Assembly (NCBI RefSeq): GCF_002736145.1
Contig: NZ_CP024160.1
Coordinates: 186,001 to 250,000, forward strand
Length of the DNA: 64,000 nt
Source: Collinsella aerofaciens
GTDB lineage: Bacteria > Actinomycetota > Coriobacteriia > Coriobacteriales > Coriobacteriaceae
Direction: 5' to 3'
The notes under the pieces were generated by a model. The model searched no databases and was not told the DNA's origin. It worked only from the letters and a program-made list of their open reading frames with translations. Below are positions 51,762-60,432 of the stretch, one piece after another. The position numbers and the translations under genes were made by a program. The first letter of the stretch is position 1. Every line of letters starts with the position of its first letter.

Positions 51762-52142
51762 CTACCGGCAGTCGGGGCAGAGACCCTCGAAGATGGTGTA
51801 GTGCGACGTGACGTGCCAGCCGATTTGCTCGGACGCCTTGGCGTCGAGCTGGGCATCGAAGGGGAGCGGTACATCGATGACGCGGCTGCACGAAGTGCAG
51901 ATGATATGCGCATGCGGCTCGATCGTGCGATCGAAGCGGCTGCCGCCCGGCGTCTTGATGGAGAGGATCTCGCCGGCGTCGGCCAAGAGATTGAGATTGC
52001 GGTAGACCGTACCTCGGCTGATTTTGTCATCCTGCGCGCGCACGACGTTGTAGATTTCGTCGGCGGTGGGATGGTTATAGCTTTGGCGCACGGCGTCAAG
52101 AACCAGCTTTCGCTGCTTGGTATTCCTTCTTTGTACCGCCAT
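51762..52142 (-). CDS. Fur-family transcriptional regulator
   Basis: 126 residues. Winged-helix N-terminus (NTKQRKLVLDAVRQSYNHPTADEIYNVVR, ISRGTVYRNLNLLADAG) and metal-binding C-terminus with CTSC and a terminal CPDC pair that holds structural zinc; HAHIIC supplies regulatory ligands. Short like PerR/Fur. Whether it senses iron, zinc or peroxide is not clear. Convergent with the HAD gene. Confidence 0.88.
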   Translation of the reverse strand: MAVQRRNTKQRKLVLDAVRQSYNHPTADEIYNVVRAQDDKISRGTVYRNLNLLADAGEILSIKTPGGSRFDRTIEPHAHIICTSCSRVIDVPLPFDAQLDAKASEQIGWHVTSHYTIFEGLCPDCR

Positions 52143-52203
52143 GCGCCTCGCCTCTTTTCTATCAACGGTTGTAGGTAAATGATACCGTATTTAGCACACA
52201 ATA

Positions 52204-52614
52204 CTAATAACGAGGAATGAAACTGTCTTCATTGGCAAGTGGGGCTTGGGCCTGGGCTTCTACGAGGCGAAAACGCGTTCCCATGCGCTCGTAGGAGGCA
52301 TGAAGCGCCTCGAGATGAGATAGGATGTTTGCCGGAGCTCCCTGTATCTCCATCTCGACCGAGCCGTCTTCCATGTTGCGCACCCAGCCGGTGAGTGCGC
52401 GTGCCTGCGCGAGGTTGGTGTTGGTAAAGCGAAAACCAACGCCCTGGACTTGCCCCGCCCAGCGCAGGAAATAGCGCAGGGGAGTGTTTTGAGTGGCCTC
52501 GTCGCTTGCGAGCACAGTAAGCCTGCGGCGCAACTCGAGCTCAATGTTTGATGGTTTTTGAGGCTCTCGACTGCCTCCGGTGACGCTGGAGAAGAACGTA
52601 TCGAAGAAGCCCAT
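52204..52614 (-). CDS. Acylphosphatase-like protein
   Basis: 136 residues: about 45 residues of extension, then an acylphosphatase domain with the catalytic Arg in VQGVGFRFT and Asn in GWVRNMEDGSVEM. The family hydrolyses acyl phosphates. The start is 2 bases after the stop of the upstream Gfo/Idh gene, so they form an operon. The extension (MGFFDTFFSSVTGG...) is unusual for the family. Confidence 0.82.
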   Translation of the reverse strand: MGFFDTFFSSVTGGSREPQKPSNIELELRRRLTVLASDEATQNTPLRYFLRWAGQVQGVGFRFTNTNLAQARALTGWVRNMEDGSVEMEIQGAPANILSHLEALHASYERMGTRFRLVEAQAQAPLANEDSFIPRY

Positions 52615-52616
52615 CG

Positions 52617-53723
52617 CTAGGCCTGCTTGCCTGCGTCGGCCGGGAAGGTAATGCCGGCCTGCTGGCGCACGGCATCCATGATGCGCAGTGAGACGAGCGT
52701 GACATCGCGGTAGTGTCCGAGCTCGTGGCGTCCCGCCGGGGTCTCCCAAATCTCTTCCTTTACGTTATCGATACCGCCGATGGCGCTGATAAAGTCTGTG
52801 AGTTCGTATTCCATAGTGTTGCTCGATTTTGGAAGGTCGAGCACGCGGCCGTTGTCGCCCTGTTCGCGCGGTGCCTCGGTCGCCGAGCCGCGTACGACGT
52901 CGCCGCGATAGTCGATGCGGACGTTGCGGGGCGTGGACAGATGGTCGATCTGGATAGTGCCACGCTCGCCTTCGATCTGCGAGGGCAGCAGGTCATTCGT
53001 AATTTTGGAGTGCGCAAGCTCGACGGAGATACGGCCACCGCCGTAGCTGGCGAGGATGGAACCGCAGCCGTCGATGGGGCCGTGCGTGAGCTGTCGCGTG
53101 GCGGGGTCGAGCAGAGTAGCCATGCTCGTAAGGCCGGAGGGCATGCCGAAAATCTCGACCATGGGCTCGACGGTGTAGACGCCAATGTCCATGAGGGAAC
53201 CCGATGCCATATTGCAGTCGAAGATATTGGTGGCGCGTCCCGCGAGAATCTCGTTGTAGCGCGAGGAATATTTGCCAAAGCGCAATGAGGCGCGGCGGAT
53301 GGGGGCGATCTCGCCCAGGGCGTCCTCGATGGCGTGGAAGGCGGGGTCGTGGAGGGGACGCATGGCCTCGAGGGCCACGACACCTGCTGCCTCGGCAGCG
53401 CGGAAGACTTCCAGCGCCTGCGCTTCGGTGGCGCAGAAGGGCTTCTCGACGATGACGTGCTTGCCACCGGCGATGCAGGCAAGGGCCTGCTCGTAGTGAA
53501 GCGCGTTAGGGCTGCCGATATAGACGGCGTCGACGTCGGCGGCTGCCGCGAGCTCATCGAGTGAAGTAAAGTTTCGCTCGCCACCGCGCTCGGCGGTAAA
53601 GGCGGCACCGCGATTGGCATCGCGTGAAAGCGTGCCCACAAACGCGGCTTGGTCGTTGGCGTTGACAACTTGGATAAAGTCGTCTGTGATCATGGATGTG
53701 CCGATGGTCGCGATGCGCAGCAT
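52617..53723 (-). CDS. Gfo/Idh/MocA-family oxidoreductase
   Basis: 368 residues. N-terminal Rossmann fold (LRIATIGTSMITDDFI, with GTS in the glycine loop), the substrate-site EKPF motif (HVIVEKPFCATEAQA) and a C-terminal alpha/beta domain. NAD(P)-dependent oxidation of a sugar or cyclitol; substrate unknown. ATG at 53723 follows GGGGGAC. A second member of the family is at 61714. Confidence 0.88.
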   Translation of the reverse strand: MLRIATIGTSMITDDFIQVVNANDQAAFVGTLSRDANRGAAFTAERGGERNFTSLDELAAAADVDAVYIGSPNALHYEQALACIAGGKHVIVEKPFCATEAQALEVFRAAEAAGVVALEAMRPLHDPAFHAIEDALGEIAPIRRASLRFGKYSSRYNEILAGRATNIFDCNMASGSLMDIGVYTVEPMVEIFGMPSGLTSMATLLDPATRQLTHGPIDGCGSILASYGGGRISVELAHSKITNDLLPSQIEGERGTIQIDHLSTPRNVRIDYRGDVVRGSATEAPREQGDNGRVLDLPKSSNTMEYELTDFISAIGGIDNVKEEIWETPAGRHELGHYRDVTLVSLRIMDAVRQQAGITFPADAGKQA

Positions 53724-53796
53724 ACGTCCCCCTTGCGTTGTTTGGTCTACAGGATGAGTGTAGCGCGTGGGGATATAAAGCTGCGCGAAAACGCTA

Positions 53797-54282
53797 TTAC
53801 AGGTCGCTCTCGTTAAAGCCGGCGTCGATATCGAGATTGCTGCCGTCGGCCGCCGTGGTGGCGAGCTCATCGCAGCGCTCGTTGAGCTCGTGACCGGCGT
53901 GACCCTTAACCCAGATGAACTCAACCTTGTGCTTGCTTTTGGCGGTGAGTAGGCGCTCCCACAGGTCGCGGTTCTTGACGGGTTGCTTGTTGGCGGTTTT
54001 CCATCCGCGCTTTTTCCAGCCGTCGATCCAGTGCTTGTTAAAGGCGTTGACGACATACTGCGAATCGGAATGGACTTCGACCTCGCAGGGGCGGTTGAGC
54101 GCCTCGAGCGCCACGATGACGGCCATGAGCTCCATGCGGTTGTTGGTGGTCTTGGCGTAGCCGCGCGAAAGCTCGGAGGTGAAGGTCTTGCCGGCGGGGT
54201 TGGTGTATTTGAGCACGGCGCCGTAGCCACCGCGTCCCGGATTTGATCGGGCAGAGCCGTCGGTGTAGATGATGACCTTCAC
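53797..54282 (-). CDS. rnhA: Ribonuclease HI
   Basis: 161 residues. Active-site acids: Asp in YTDGSA, Glu in NRMELMA, Asp in HSDSQYV and Asp in NERCDELA. Includes the basic handle helix ([11 protein letters not shown]). Removes RNA from RNA-DNA hybrids. Starts right after AAAGGAAGCC. Confidence 0.95.
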   Translation of the reverse strand: MKVIIYTDGSARSNPGRGGYGAVLKYTNPAGKTFTSELSRGYAKTTNNRMELMAVIVALEALNRPCEVEVHSDSQYVVNAFNKHWIDGWKKRGWKTANKQPVKNRDLWERLLTAKSKHKVEFIWVKGHAGHELNERCDELATTAADGSNLDIDAGFNESDL

Positions 54283-54381
54283 GGGCTTCCTTTCGTTGAG
54301 TGCGCTTCATGTGAGTGACCATTGTAGCGCCATGCCCGCCGGGGGCTAACAATCTACGATTTCTACCCCGTCTTCCGACTG

Positions 54382-55284
54382 TTAGTTGGCATGGATGATG
54401 CGGTTGAGCTCGTCGAGGTATTGCTGCAAGAGGAGAGAGGGCTTGCGCTCGTCGTGCATGATGTAGCCAACGTGCATCGTTGGGGCGTCTGCTAGCGGGA
54501 TCGATGCCATGCCCCATTGCATTTCATTGGAGAGGACACCGGTCGACAGGGTGTAACCGTTCGACGTGATAAGTAAGTTAGTAAGTGTTCCGCGGTCCGA
54601 GATTCGTATGTTGCGGTCGCAAGGGATATAGCTAAAAGGTTCCTCGGCGTAATAGAAGGAGTTTGAGGTTCCCTGCTCAAAGCTGTAGCGCGTATAGGGC
54701 GTGAGGTCGGCAAGGGACAGCTGCGGGCGGCGTGCGAGCGGGTGGCGCTCGCTAACGAAGACGTGGACCGTCGCGTCGAATAGGGGATGGAAGCTTGCGC
54801 GGGCATCGGCGAAGGCCTTCTGCAGAACGCGGGCGTTAAAGTCATCCAGATACAGAATGCCGATATCGCTGCGAAACGCACGGACGTCATCGATGATCTG
54901 CGATGTGGTGGTCTCGCGCATGATGAACTCGAACTTGCTGTCGCGGCAGCGTTCGACTACGTTGACAAAGGCCTCGACCGAAAAGGCGTAGTGCTGAGCG
55001 GAAATGGCGAGGCGGGCTTGCGGGGTGCCACCGTCCTCGTAGCGTGCCTCGAGCATGTCGGCCTGCTCTACGACCTGGCGCGCATAGCCCAAAAGCTCGG
55101 TGCCGTCGTTGGTGAGCGTGACGCCGCGGCTGGAGCGCGTAAAGATCTCCAGATGGAGCTCTTGTTCTAGGCTTTTGACGGCGTTTGAGATGTTGGACTG
55201 AGCGGTATAGAGGCGCTGAGCTGCGGCGTTGATTGAGCCGGACTCTGCCACGGCGATAAGAAAACGAAGCTGCTGGAGGGTCAT
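54382..55284 (-). CDS. LysR-family transcriptional regulator
   Basis: 300 residues. N-terminal winged HTH (QLRFLIAVAESGSINAAAQRLYTAQSNISNAVKSLEQEL) and a C-terminal periplasmic-binding-like sensor domain. Divergent from metY, with about 275 bases between, so it likely regulates sulfur amino acid synthesis; whether its coinducer is O-acetylhomoserine, cysteine or another compound is unknown. AAAGGACGG ribosome site. Confidence 0.9.
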   Translation of the reverse strand: MTLQQLRFLIAVAESGSINAAAQRLYTAQSNISNAVKSLEQELHLEIFTRSSRGVTLTNDGTELLGYARQVVEQADMLEARYEDGGTPQARLAISAQHYAFSVEAFVNVVERCRDSKFEFIMRETTTSQIIDDVRAFRSDIGILYLDDFNARVLQKAFADARASFHPLFDATVHVFVSERHPLARRPQLSLADLTPYTRYSFEQGTSNSFYYAEEPFSYIPCDRNIRISDRGTLTNLLITSNGYTLSTGVLSNEMQWGMASIPLADAPTMHVGYIMHDERKPSLLLQQYLDELNRIIHAN

Positions 55285-55300
55285 CAGTGCCCGTCCTTTC

Positions 55301-55310
55301 GATAGCTATC
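55301..55310 (+). promoter_or_regulatory. Candidate LysR operator half
   Basis: GATAGCTATC, a perfect 10-base palindrome in the lysR-metY divergent region, with a related GATAACAGGTTA 10 bases downstream. Spacing and symmetry only. Confidence 0.35.
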
Positions 55311-55345
55311 TAAAAAACCGATAACAGGTTAGCGCTTTTAAGTGA

Positions 55346-55374
55346 TTGACCGAGCGAAACAATGCTCGTACTAT
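55346..55374 (+). promoter_or_regulatory. metY promoter
   Basis: TTGACC, 17 bases, TACTAT: near-consensus. The spacer contains a CGAGC/GCTCG dyad. Transcription would start near 55381 and give a leader of about 180 bases. Confidence 0.75.
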
Positions 55375-55443
55375 TCAAAACACACAAAGGCGGTAGGTAA
55401 TTAAGCCGACCACGGAACCGGGATGTCAAAAGGAGGACCGCAT

Positions 55444-55497
55444 ATGAACTGCTTGCCAAGACGAATGCCGGGCTCCTGTTTGCGCCCGTTGGCGTGA
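55444..55497 (+). CDS. 17-residue leader peptide upstream of metY
   Basis: ATG at 55444 has a nearly perfect ribosome site (AAAGGAGG, 7 bases upstream) and encodes MNCLPRRMPGSCLRPLA, with two Cys and two Met (counting the start). It ends 62 bases before metY. A strong ribosome site on so short a frame suggests translation. Such peptides often couple cysteine or methionine supply to downstream expression; that role here is inference. Confidence 0.55.
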   Translation: MNCLPRRMPGSCLRPLA

Positions 55498-55559
55498 TCA
55501 GGAGACAGCGACTTACTTTTCTCTTATTTATTTACTTTCGTTCGATCAAGGAGATCATC

Positions 55560-56870
55560 ATGAGCCAGTTCATCAACAACCCCGAGCACACCTTTGGTTT
55601 CGATACCCTGCAGCTTCATGTTGGCCAGGAGAGCGCCGACCCCGCATCCGACTCCCGCGCCGTGCCTATCTACCAGACCACGAGCTATGTGTTCCGCAAC
55701 TCCCAGCACGCCGCCGACCGCTTTGGTCTTGCCGACGCCGGTAACATCTACGGCCGTCTGACCAACTCCACCCAGGGCGTCTTTGAGGACCGTATCGCCG
55801 CGCTCGAGGGTGGCGTGGCCGGTCTTGCCGTCGCCTCCGGTGCCGCTGCCATCACCTATACCCTGCAGGCTCTTGCCCAGGCTGGTGACCACGTGGTGGC
55901 TCAGAAGACCATCTACGGTGGCTCCTACAACCTGCTGGAGCATACGCTCTCCCAGTTTGGCGTCGAGACCACGTTTGTCGATGCTCATAACCTGGAAGAG
56001 GTTGAGGGTGCCATCAAGGACAACACTACGGTCATCTACCTCGAGACGCTCGGCAACCCCAATTCCGACATTCCCAACATCGACGCTATCTCCGAGGTCG
56101 CCAAGAAGCACGGTTTACCGGTTGTCGTCGACAACACCTTCGGCACCCCGTATCTGTTCCGTCCGCTGGAGCATGGTGCCAACATCGTCGTCCACTCCGC
56201 AACCAAGTTCATCGGCGGCCACGGCACCTCGCTGGGCGGTGTGATCGTCGACGGCGGTAACTTCGATTGGAAGGCGAGCGGCAAGTATGCGCAGATCGCC
56301 GAGCCCAACCCCTCCTACCATGGCGTCTCGTTTGCCGAGGCTGCCGGTCCCGCCGCCTTCGCAACCTATGTCCGCGCCATCCTGCTGCGTGACGAGGGCG
56401 CCTGCATCAGCCCGTTCAACGCCTGGATCCTGCTCCAGGGCACCGAGACTCTGTCGCTGCGCGTTGACCGTCATGTCGAGAACACCAAGAAGGTCGTTGA
56501 GTTCCTGGCTGGTGACAGCCACGTCGCCAAGGTGAACCACCCGAGCCTGTCTGAGCACCCCGATCACGAGCTCTATCAGAAGTACTTCCCCAACGGCGGT
56601 GCCTCGATCTTTACCTTTGAGATTAAGGGTGGCCAGGAGGCAGCTTGGAAGTTCATCGATCATCTGCAGGTCTTCTCGCTGCTCGCCAACGTGGCCGACG
56701 TCAAGTCGCTCGTCGTGCACCCGGCTACCACCACGCACTCCCAGCTCTCTGCCGAGGAGCTCGCCGAGCAGAACATCACGCCCTCCACGATCCGTCTTTC
56801 CATCGGTACCGAGAACGCCGAGGACATCATTTGGGATCTGAAGCAGGCCTTCGCCGCGCTGGACGAGTAA
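55560..56870 (+). CDS. metY: O-acetylhomoserine aminocarboxypropyltransferase (homocysteine synthase)
   Basis: 436-residue PLP enzyme of the Cys/Met metabolism family. TLQLHVGQESADPASDSRAVPIYQTTSYVF at the N-terminus is typical of MetY, and the PLP Lys is in SATKFIGGHGTSLGG. It makes homocysteine from O-acetylhomoserine and sulfide. ATG at 55560 with CAAGGAG upstream. A strong terminator follows. Confidence 0.93.
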   Translation: MSQFINNPEHTFGFDTLQLHVGQESADPASDSRAVPIYQTTSYVFRNSQHAADRFGLADAGNIYGRLTNSTQGVFEDRIAALEGGVAGLAVASGAAAITYTLQALAQAGDHVVAQKTIYGGSYNLLEHTLSQFGVETTFVDAHNLEEVEGAIKDNTTVIYLETLGNPNSDIPNIDAISEVAKKHGLPVVVDNTFGTPYLFRPLEHGANIVVHSATKFIGGHGTSLGGVIVDGGNFDWKASGKYAQIAEPNPSYHGVSFAEAAGPAAFATYVRAILLRDEGACISPFNAWILLQGTETLSLRVDRHVENTKKVVEFLAGDSHVAKVNHPSLSEHPDHELYQKYFPNGGASIFTFEIKGGQEAAWKFIDHLQVFSLLANVADVKSLVVHPATTTHSQLSAEELAEQNITPSTIRLSIGTENAEDIIWDLKQAFAALDE

Positions 56871-57182
56871 GGCGACTTGTGCAAGGACCCCTTGCGACTC
56901 GATAGGTATAACTGCATAAAATGCCTGCTCAAGGCGCCTGCGCAAGCAATGGTTGCGCAGGCGCCTTTTTTGCATAGGAAGGGCGCTATTACAGGGTTTT
57001 TGGCATGCTTTATGCATTCGAGTTGTGGAAAACTCCTGTTGAGAGGATGTGAGTTTTACGCAATTGACGTGCGCCTTTTGAGTAAAACCGCAGGTCGCGA
57101 TTTGCTCGAGGTACTATGCAGCGCGATCGAATCACACGCAGCTCAAACGCAGCAAAAACGCACTACGGAGGTTTCCAGCTAC
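56871..57182 (+). other. Intergenic region metY to the 3D-domain gene
   Basis: 312 bases holding the metY terminator and a possible GTTTTAC/GTAAAAC stem around 57052-57090. No convincing promoter; ACGGAGG lies before the next gene. Confidence 0.5.
56933..56971 (+). terminator. Strong intrinsic terminator after metY
   Basis: GGCGCCTGCGCAA / TTGCGCAGGCGCC, 13-bp perfect stem, then TTTTTT. Confidence 0.88.
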
Positions 57183-57959
57183 ATGAGGATCGATTCACGA
57201 AAACCGAAAGCCGCCGCCCTTTCCGCCGCTCTGACCGTGGCGCTTTTGGCGGGCGCCGGCGCAACTGATGCCCACGCGGCAACACTGTCCGATACGGTTG
57301 GATCTACGCCGTCCGAGACGACGCTGGTACAGCCCGTTGATTATCGCGGCGATGGTTATGGTTCCATGCAGGAGTGGAACGCCTCGATGGAGGCCAAGCG
57401 CGATTCCCTTGAGATGCGCGCTCAGATTATCCTAAACATGTATGGTGACTATGCCACCGATGACGAGCGCGCTGTGCTGCAGGGTTGTATCGATGGTGCG
57501 GGCAGCCTTTTGACGATGGGGGAGGTCGACGCGAAGTCGACCGAGCTCGATGAGCTGCGCACTGCGCTTGAGAATGCCAAGCGCGAAGCGCTCGAGGCCG
57601 CTGCCGCCGAGGCAGAGGCTGCCGAGGCCGCCCAGGCTTCGTACTACAACGCCGGCTACACTCCGTCCTACGCGTCTGCCGCGTCCTACGCGAACGGATC
57701 GGGCCTGACGCGCTCTGCGGGTGTCAATAACTACAACGGGCGCCGCGAGACCTATTACAGCAGCAATGTGCTTTATCACTATCGCACGGGCGAATGGACT
57801 CAGGATTCTGAGGGCTTCTGGCGCGATTCCGACGGCTATTACGTTGTTGCCGCGGGCGATATGGCCCAGGGCTCGACCTTTACGGGCTCCAAGGGTGATT
57901 GCAAGGTCTATGACTCCGGCTGCGCCGCCGGAACCACCGACTACTACACCGGTTGGTAA
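57183..57959 (+). CDS. Secreted protein with a 3D-like C-terminal domain
   Basis: 258 residues. Signal peptide (RKPKAAALSAALTVALLAGAGATDAHA), then a helical region rich in Ala and Glu (EAAAAEAEAAEAAQ, residues about 135-155), a Tyr/Ser/Ala linker and a C-terminal domain of about 65 residues. The last part, AGDMAQGSTF, VYDSGCAAGTTDYYTGW, carries three spaced Asp residues resembling the 3D domain of cell-wall lytic transglycosylases such as the MltA/YocH group, plus a likely Cys pair. Probably acts on or binds peptidoglycan outside the cell; the fold call is by pattern. Confidence 0.6.
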   Translation: MRIDSRKPKAAALSAALTVALLAGAGATDAHAATLSDTVGSTPSETTLVQPVDYRGDGYGSMQEWNASMEAKRDSLEMRAQIILNMYGDYATDDERAVLQGCIDGAGSLLTMGEVDAKSTELDELRTALENAKREALEAAAAEAEAAEAAQASYYNAGYTPSYASAASYANGSGLTRSAGVNNYNGRRETYYSSNVLYHYRTGEWTQDSEGFWRDSDGYYVVAAGDMAQGSTFTGSKGDCKVYDSGCAAGTTDYYTGW

Positions 57960-57989
57960 TCTGCCATCAGAGCAAAATAGGCACATGAT

Positions 57990-58036
57990 GGGCGGGCGTC
58001 TTTACTGAGCTTTTAGACAACGTAAAGCCGCCCTTT
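57990..58036 (+). terminator. Terminator after the 3D-domain gene
   Basis: GGGCGG..CTTTAC / GTAAAG CCGCCC with a 4-base bulge, then TTTCTTT. Confidence 0.65.
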
Positions 58037-58150
58037 CTTTATGTGCGTTTGAGTTAACAGAGCCCTTACCGTGGCGGTACGCTGGGCGTATGCATGCGGG
58101 GCACACTGGTTCATGAGAAATAAGGTCTTTCTCGTGGAGGAAGTGGTCTC

Positions 58151-58357
58151 ATGAACGCTCGAGATATCGCTATCGCCGCCGTCGCATTGGTACTTGGCTG
58201 TCTTGGCCCTACAGCTGTGTTTGTCGCAGGCATGCAGGGCTCGTGCGGGGCTGCTCCTATTGTGGTCGGCGCGCTCATCGCAGCAGCGCTGCTGGGAGGT
58301 GCGGGCGTGACCCTTTGCCGCGATGACGAGGACGAGACGCCGCAGGTGCGGCGCTAG
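58151..58357 (+). CDS. Small membrane protein of unknown function
   Basis: 68 residues with two hydrophobic segments (AIAAVALVLGCLGPTAVFVAG and a second Ala/Gly-rich one) and an acidic-basic tail (CRDDEDETPQVRR). GTGGAGG ribosome site supports it as a real gene. No family recognised. Confidence 0.65.
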   Translation: MNARDIAIAAVALVLGCLGPTAVFVAGMQGSCGAAPIVVGALIAAALLGGAGVTLCRDDEDETPQVRR

Positions 58358-58394
58358 CCGTTGTGAAGCTGGTTTTGCCCATAGATGAAGAAGG

Positions 58395-58434
58395 AAGCCG
58401 CCGCAAGGGGAGTGCCCTTTGCGGCGGCTTTTGC
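58395..58434. terminator. Bidirectional terminator between convergent genes
   Basis: AAGCCGCCGCAA / TTGCGGCGGCTT, 12-bp perfect stem with T-run on the plus side and an A-containing flank on the other, between the small membrane gene and the minus-strand reductase gene. Confidence 0.75.
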
Positions 58435-58465
58435 TATTGAGACTGTTGGATGCGGTGCGGCGGCG

Positions 58466-59380
58466 TTACCAGCTGGCCTCGATTTCGCGGATGCGCAAAT
58501 AGAGCCATTCGTTTTGCGGCACCTGGATACCGTGCTTGGCCGCGAGGCGGCAGATGGTACCCGCAAATTCCTCGACCTCGGTTCTGCGTTGAGCGATGCG
58601 GTCTTGCGCCATCGAGGGCATGCCGGCGGGATCGAGCCCTTTAATGAGACGCACCATCTGCGTCAGGTCTTCCTCGGTGAGCTCGATGCCCTCGGCATTG
58701 GCGACTGCAAGCGTCTCGCGCATGGCGGAGACAAAACTGCGGAGCTGCTCGGAGCCCTGCTCCGTAGCGCTTCCGTAGGTGCCGCCGTAGGCCATGCAGG
58801 TCTGGTTGATGCCGTCGTTGAGCATGAGTTTGGCCCACATGCGATGTGCGATGTCGTGCTCGACGGTATGGGCGATGCCGCAACGCGTGTAGAGCTCGTC
58901 GATGGCGATAACGGTTGCGGGGTCGGTGCCCGCTGCCGCACCAAAGCGGATCTCGCCCGCATTGGTAAAGGTGAGCGCGCCGTTGAGAAACACAGCGTCC
59001 ATGCCTTGGCAGATTCCGAGGACGGTGTGCTCCCAGCCAAAGCGCTCGGCAATCTTTTGCTCGCTGGTGATGCCGTTACAAAGGGATGCGATGAGCGTGT
59101 CGGGCCCTACGATGCGTTCCATAGTCTTGAGCGCCTGGTCGAGTCCGGTTGTCTTGACCGTGAGGATGACCAGATCGGCGGGTGTCGCCTCGCTGGCGCG
59201 GACGGACTTGAGTACGCAGGGCTTGTCGTTGACGGTGAGCGCTTCGTTCGCATGGCGCTCAAAGCGAGCGTCGTCCATGACGTATTCGACGGCATCGTTG
59301 CCGAGTGCCTGGGCGATCATGCTGCCGTAGAGTAGCCCGACGCCACCCTTGCCGATAAAGGCGACCTTGTTGATCTGCAT
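58466..59380 (-). CDS. Ketopantoate reductase-family (PanE/ApbA) dehydrogenase
   Basis: 304 residues. N-terminal NADP-binding fold (NKVAFIGKGGVGLLYGSMI), LVILTVKTTGLDQAL, SLCNGITSEQKI and the C-terminal domain with the Lys-containing MWAKLMLNDGINQTC. The family includes 2-dehydropantoate reductase and other 2-oxo-acid reductases. No pantothenate gene is near. ATG at 59380 has GGGGAG 10 bases upstream. It follows the cyclase gene after a hairpin. Confidence 0.82.
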   Translation of the reverse strand: MQINKVAFIGKGGVGLLYGSMIAQALGNDAVEYVMDDARFERHANEALTVNDKPCVLKSVRASEATPADLVILTVKTTGLDQALKTMERIVGPDTLIASLCNGITSEQKIAERFGWEHTVLGICQGMDAVFLNGALTFTNAGEIRFGAAAGTDPATVIAIDELYTRCGIAHTVEHDIAHRMWAKLMLNDGINQTCMAYGGTYGSATEQGSEQLRSFVSAMRETLAVANAEGIELTEEDLTQMVRLIKGLDPAGMPSMAQDRIAQRRTEVEEFAGTICRLAAKHGIQVPQNEWLYLRIREIEASW

Positions 59381-59402
59381 ATGAATCATCTCCCCATATA
59401 AA

Positions 59403-59425
59403 AGGCGCCCGCGTATGGGGCGCCT
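59403..59425 (-). terminator. Hairpin between cyclase and reductase genes
   Basis: AGGCGCCC / GGGCGCCT, 8-bp perfect stem, adjacent TATAT on the far side; may act as a partial terminator on the minus strand. Confidence 0.5.
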
Positions 59426-59498
59426 GATGGATTGTATGCCGCCGGGCCATGTCGCGCGCACCGGATGGCCGTATTTAGAAGAACAAACGCATGGGAAC

Positions 59499-60269
59499 TT
59501 ATGACGCGGGGCAGACCGCAAAGACACGTGCGGGATAGCCGACGCCATCACGCACCTTGGGGAAGGTGCAGAAGATGACGGCGCCCGTGGCGGGAAGCTC
59601 GTCCAGATGGTCCATGACCTCAATCTGGTAACGGTCGACCGAGAGGATGTACTGTTCGCCGGGGTAGGGGTAGGCATCCTCGCGTGTGGTCACGGTTGCG
59701 GGGTCGGTGTCTGCCGGTTCGTGGCCGATGGCACCGATGTTGCGCTCTTCTACAAGCCATTTGATGGCATCGAGGTCCCAGCCGGGGTAGTGGGGTTGGC
59801 CGTCCTCGTCCTTGTTTTCGAGGTCGGCGAGCTTGGACCAGTCGGAGCGGAAGGCGACAAAGGCGTCCTCGGGAATGCGACCGTGCTCGTCCTCCCAAGC
59901 CTTGAGGTCATCGATGGCCAGGATAAAGTCGGGGTTTGCGGCGCACTCCTCGTGCTTGTCGATCACACAGAGCGGATGCATAAACTCGATAGGTTCGATC
60001 TCGCCAAGGGAACGACCGTCAACATGGAAGTGGCGCGGCGCGTCGACGTGGGTGCCGTACTGCGAGGCGACCGAATACTGGAAGCAGCGCATGGGCGCGA
60101 GCATGTCTTCGGGCGTGCCGGGCAGGTAGTCGAAGAGCTTGGTGGACTCAAATGGCTCAAAGCCAAACCAGTGCGGAGTGTCGCACGAGAGCGTGTGGGT
60201 GAGGTCTACCCAGCGATAATCGGTGCTTTTGAGCTGGGATGCGAGGTTCCAAAGGTCGAGCGCGGGCAT
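59499..60269 (-). CDS. Cyclase/kynurenine formamidase-family hydrolase
   Basis: 256 residues. Signature segments: WVDLTHTLSCDTPHW near the N-terminus and the metal-binding SQYGTHVDAPRHF, as in KynB-type arylformamidases and polyketide cyclase family proteins. Metal-dependent amide or lactone hydrolysis; substrate unknown. The ATG follows AAAGGAGCC. Upstream of the PanE-like gene on the same strand. Confidence 0.82.
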   Translation of the reverse strand: MPALDLWNLASQLKSTDYRWVDLTHTLSCDTPHWFGFEPFESTKLFDYLPGTPEDMLAPMRCFQYSVASQYGTHVDAPRHFHVDGRSLGEIEPIEFMHPLCVIDKHEECAANPDFILAIDDLKAWEDEHGRIPEDAFVAFRSDWSKLADLENKDEDGQPHYPGWDLDAIKWLVEERNIGAIGHEPADTDPATVTTREDAYPYPGEQYILSVDRYQIEVMDHLDELPATGAVIFCTFPKVRDGVGYPARVFAVCPAS

Positions 60270-60432
60270 GGGTGGCTCCTTTCATCGGGCTTTTTGCTGA
60301 TGTTAAAGCGGTGCCGTGACAGCTCGATTTCTGCTGCGTTACGATACGTTCTCGATTGCGATTCCACGATGTTTCGGCCGCGTGACCATTGTGTTTCGCC
60401 TTGCCGGGGCGCTGATGGCGAAGGGAGGGGCC

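Noticed and set aside
55381-55559. SAM riboswitch before metY
   Set aside because: The expected conserved core and a terminator were not seen in the short leader.
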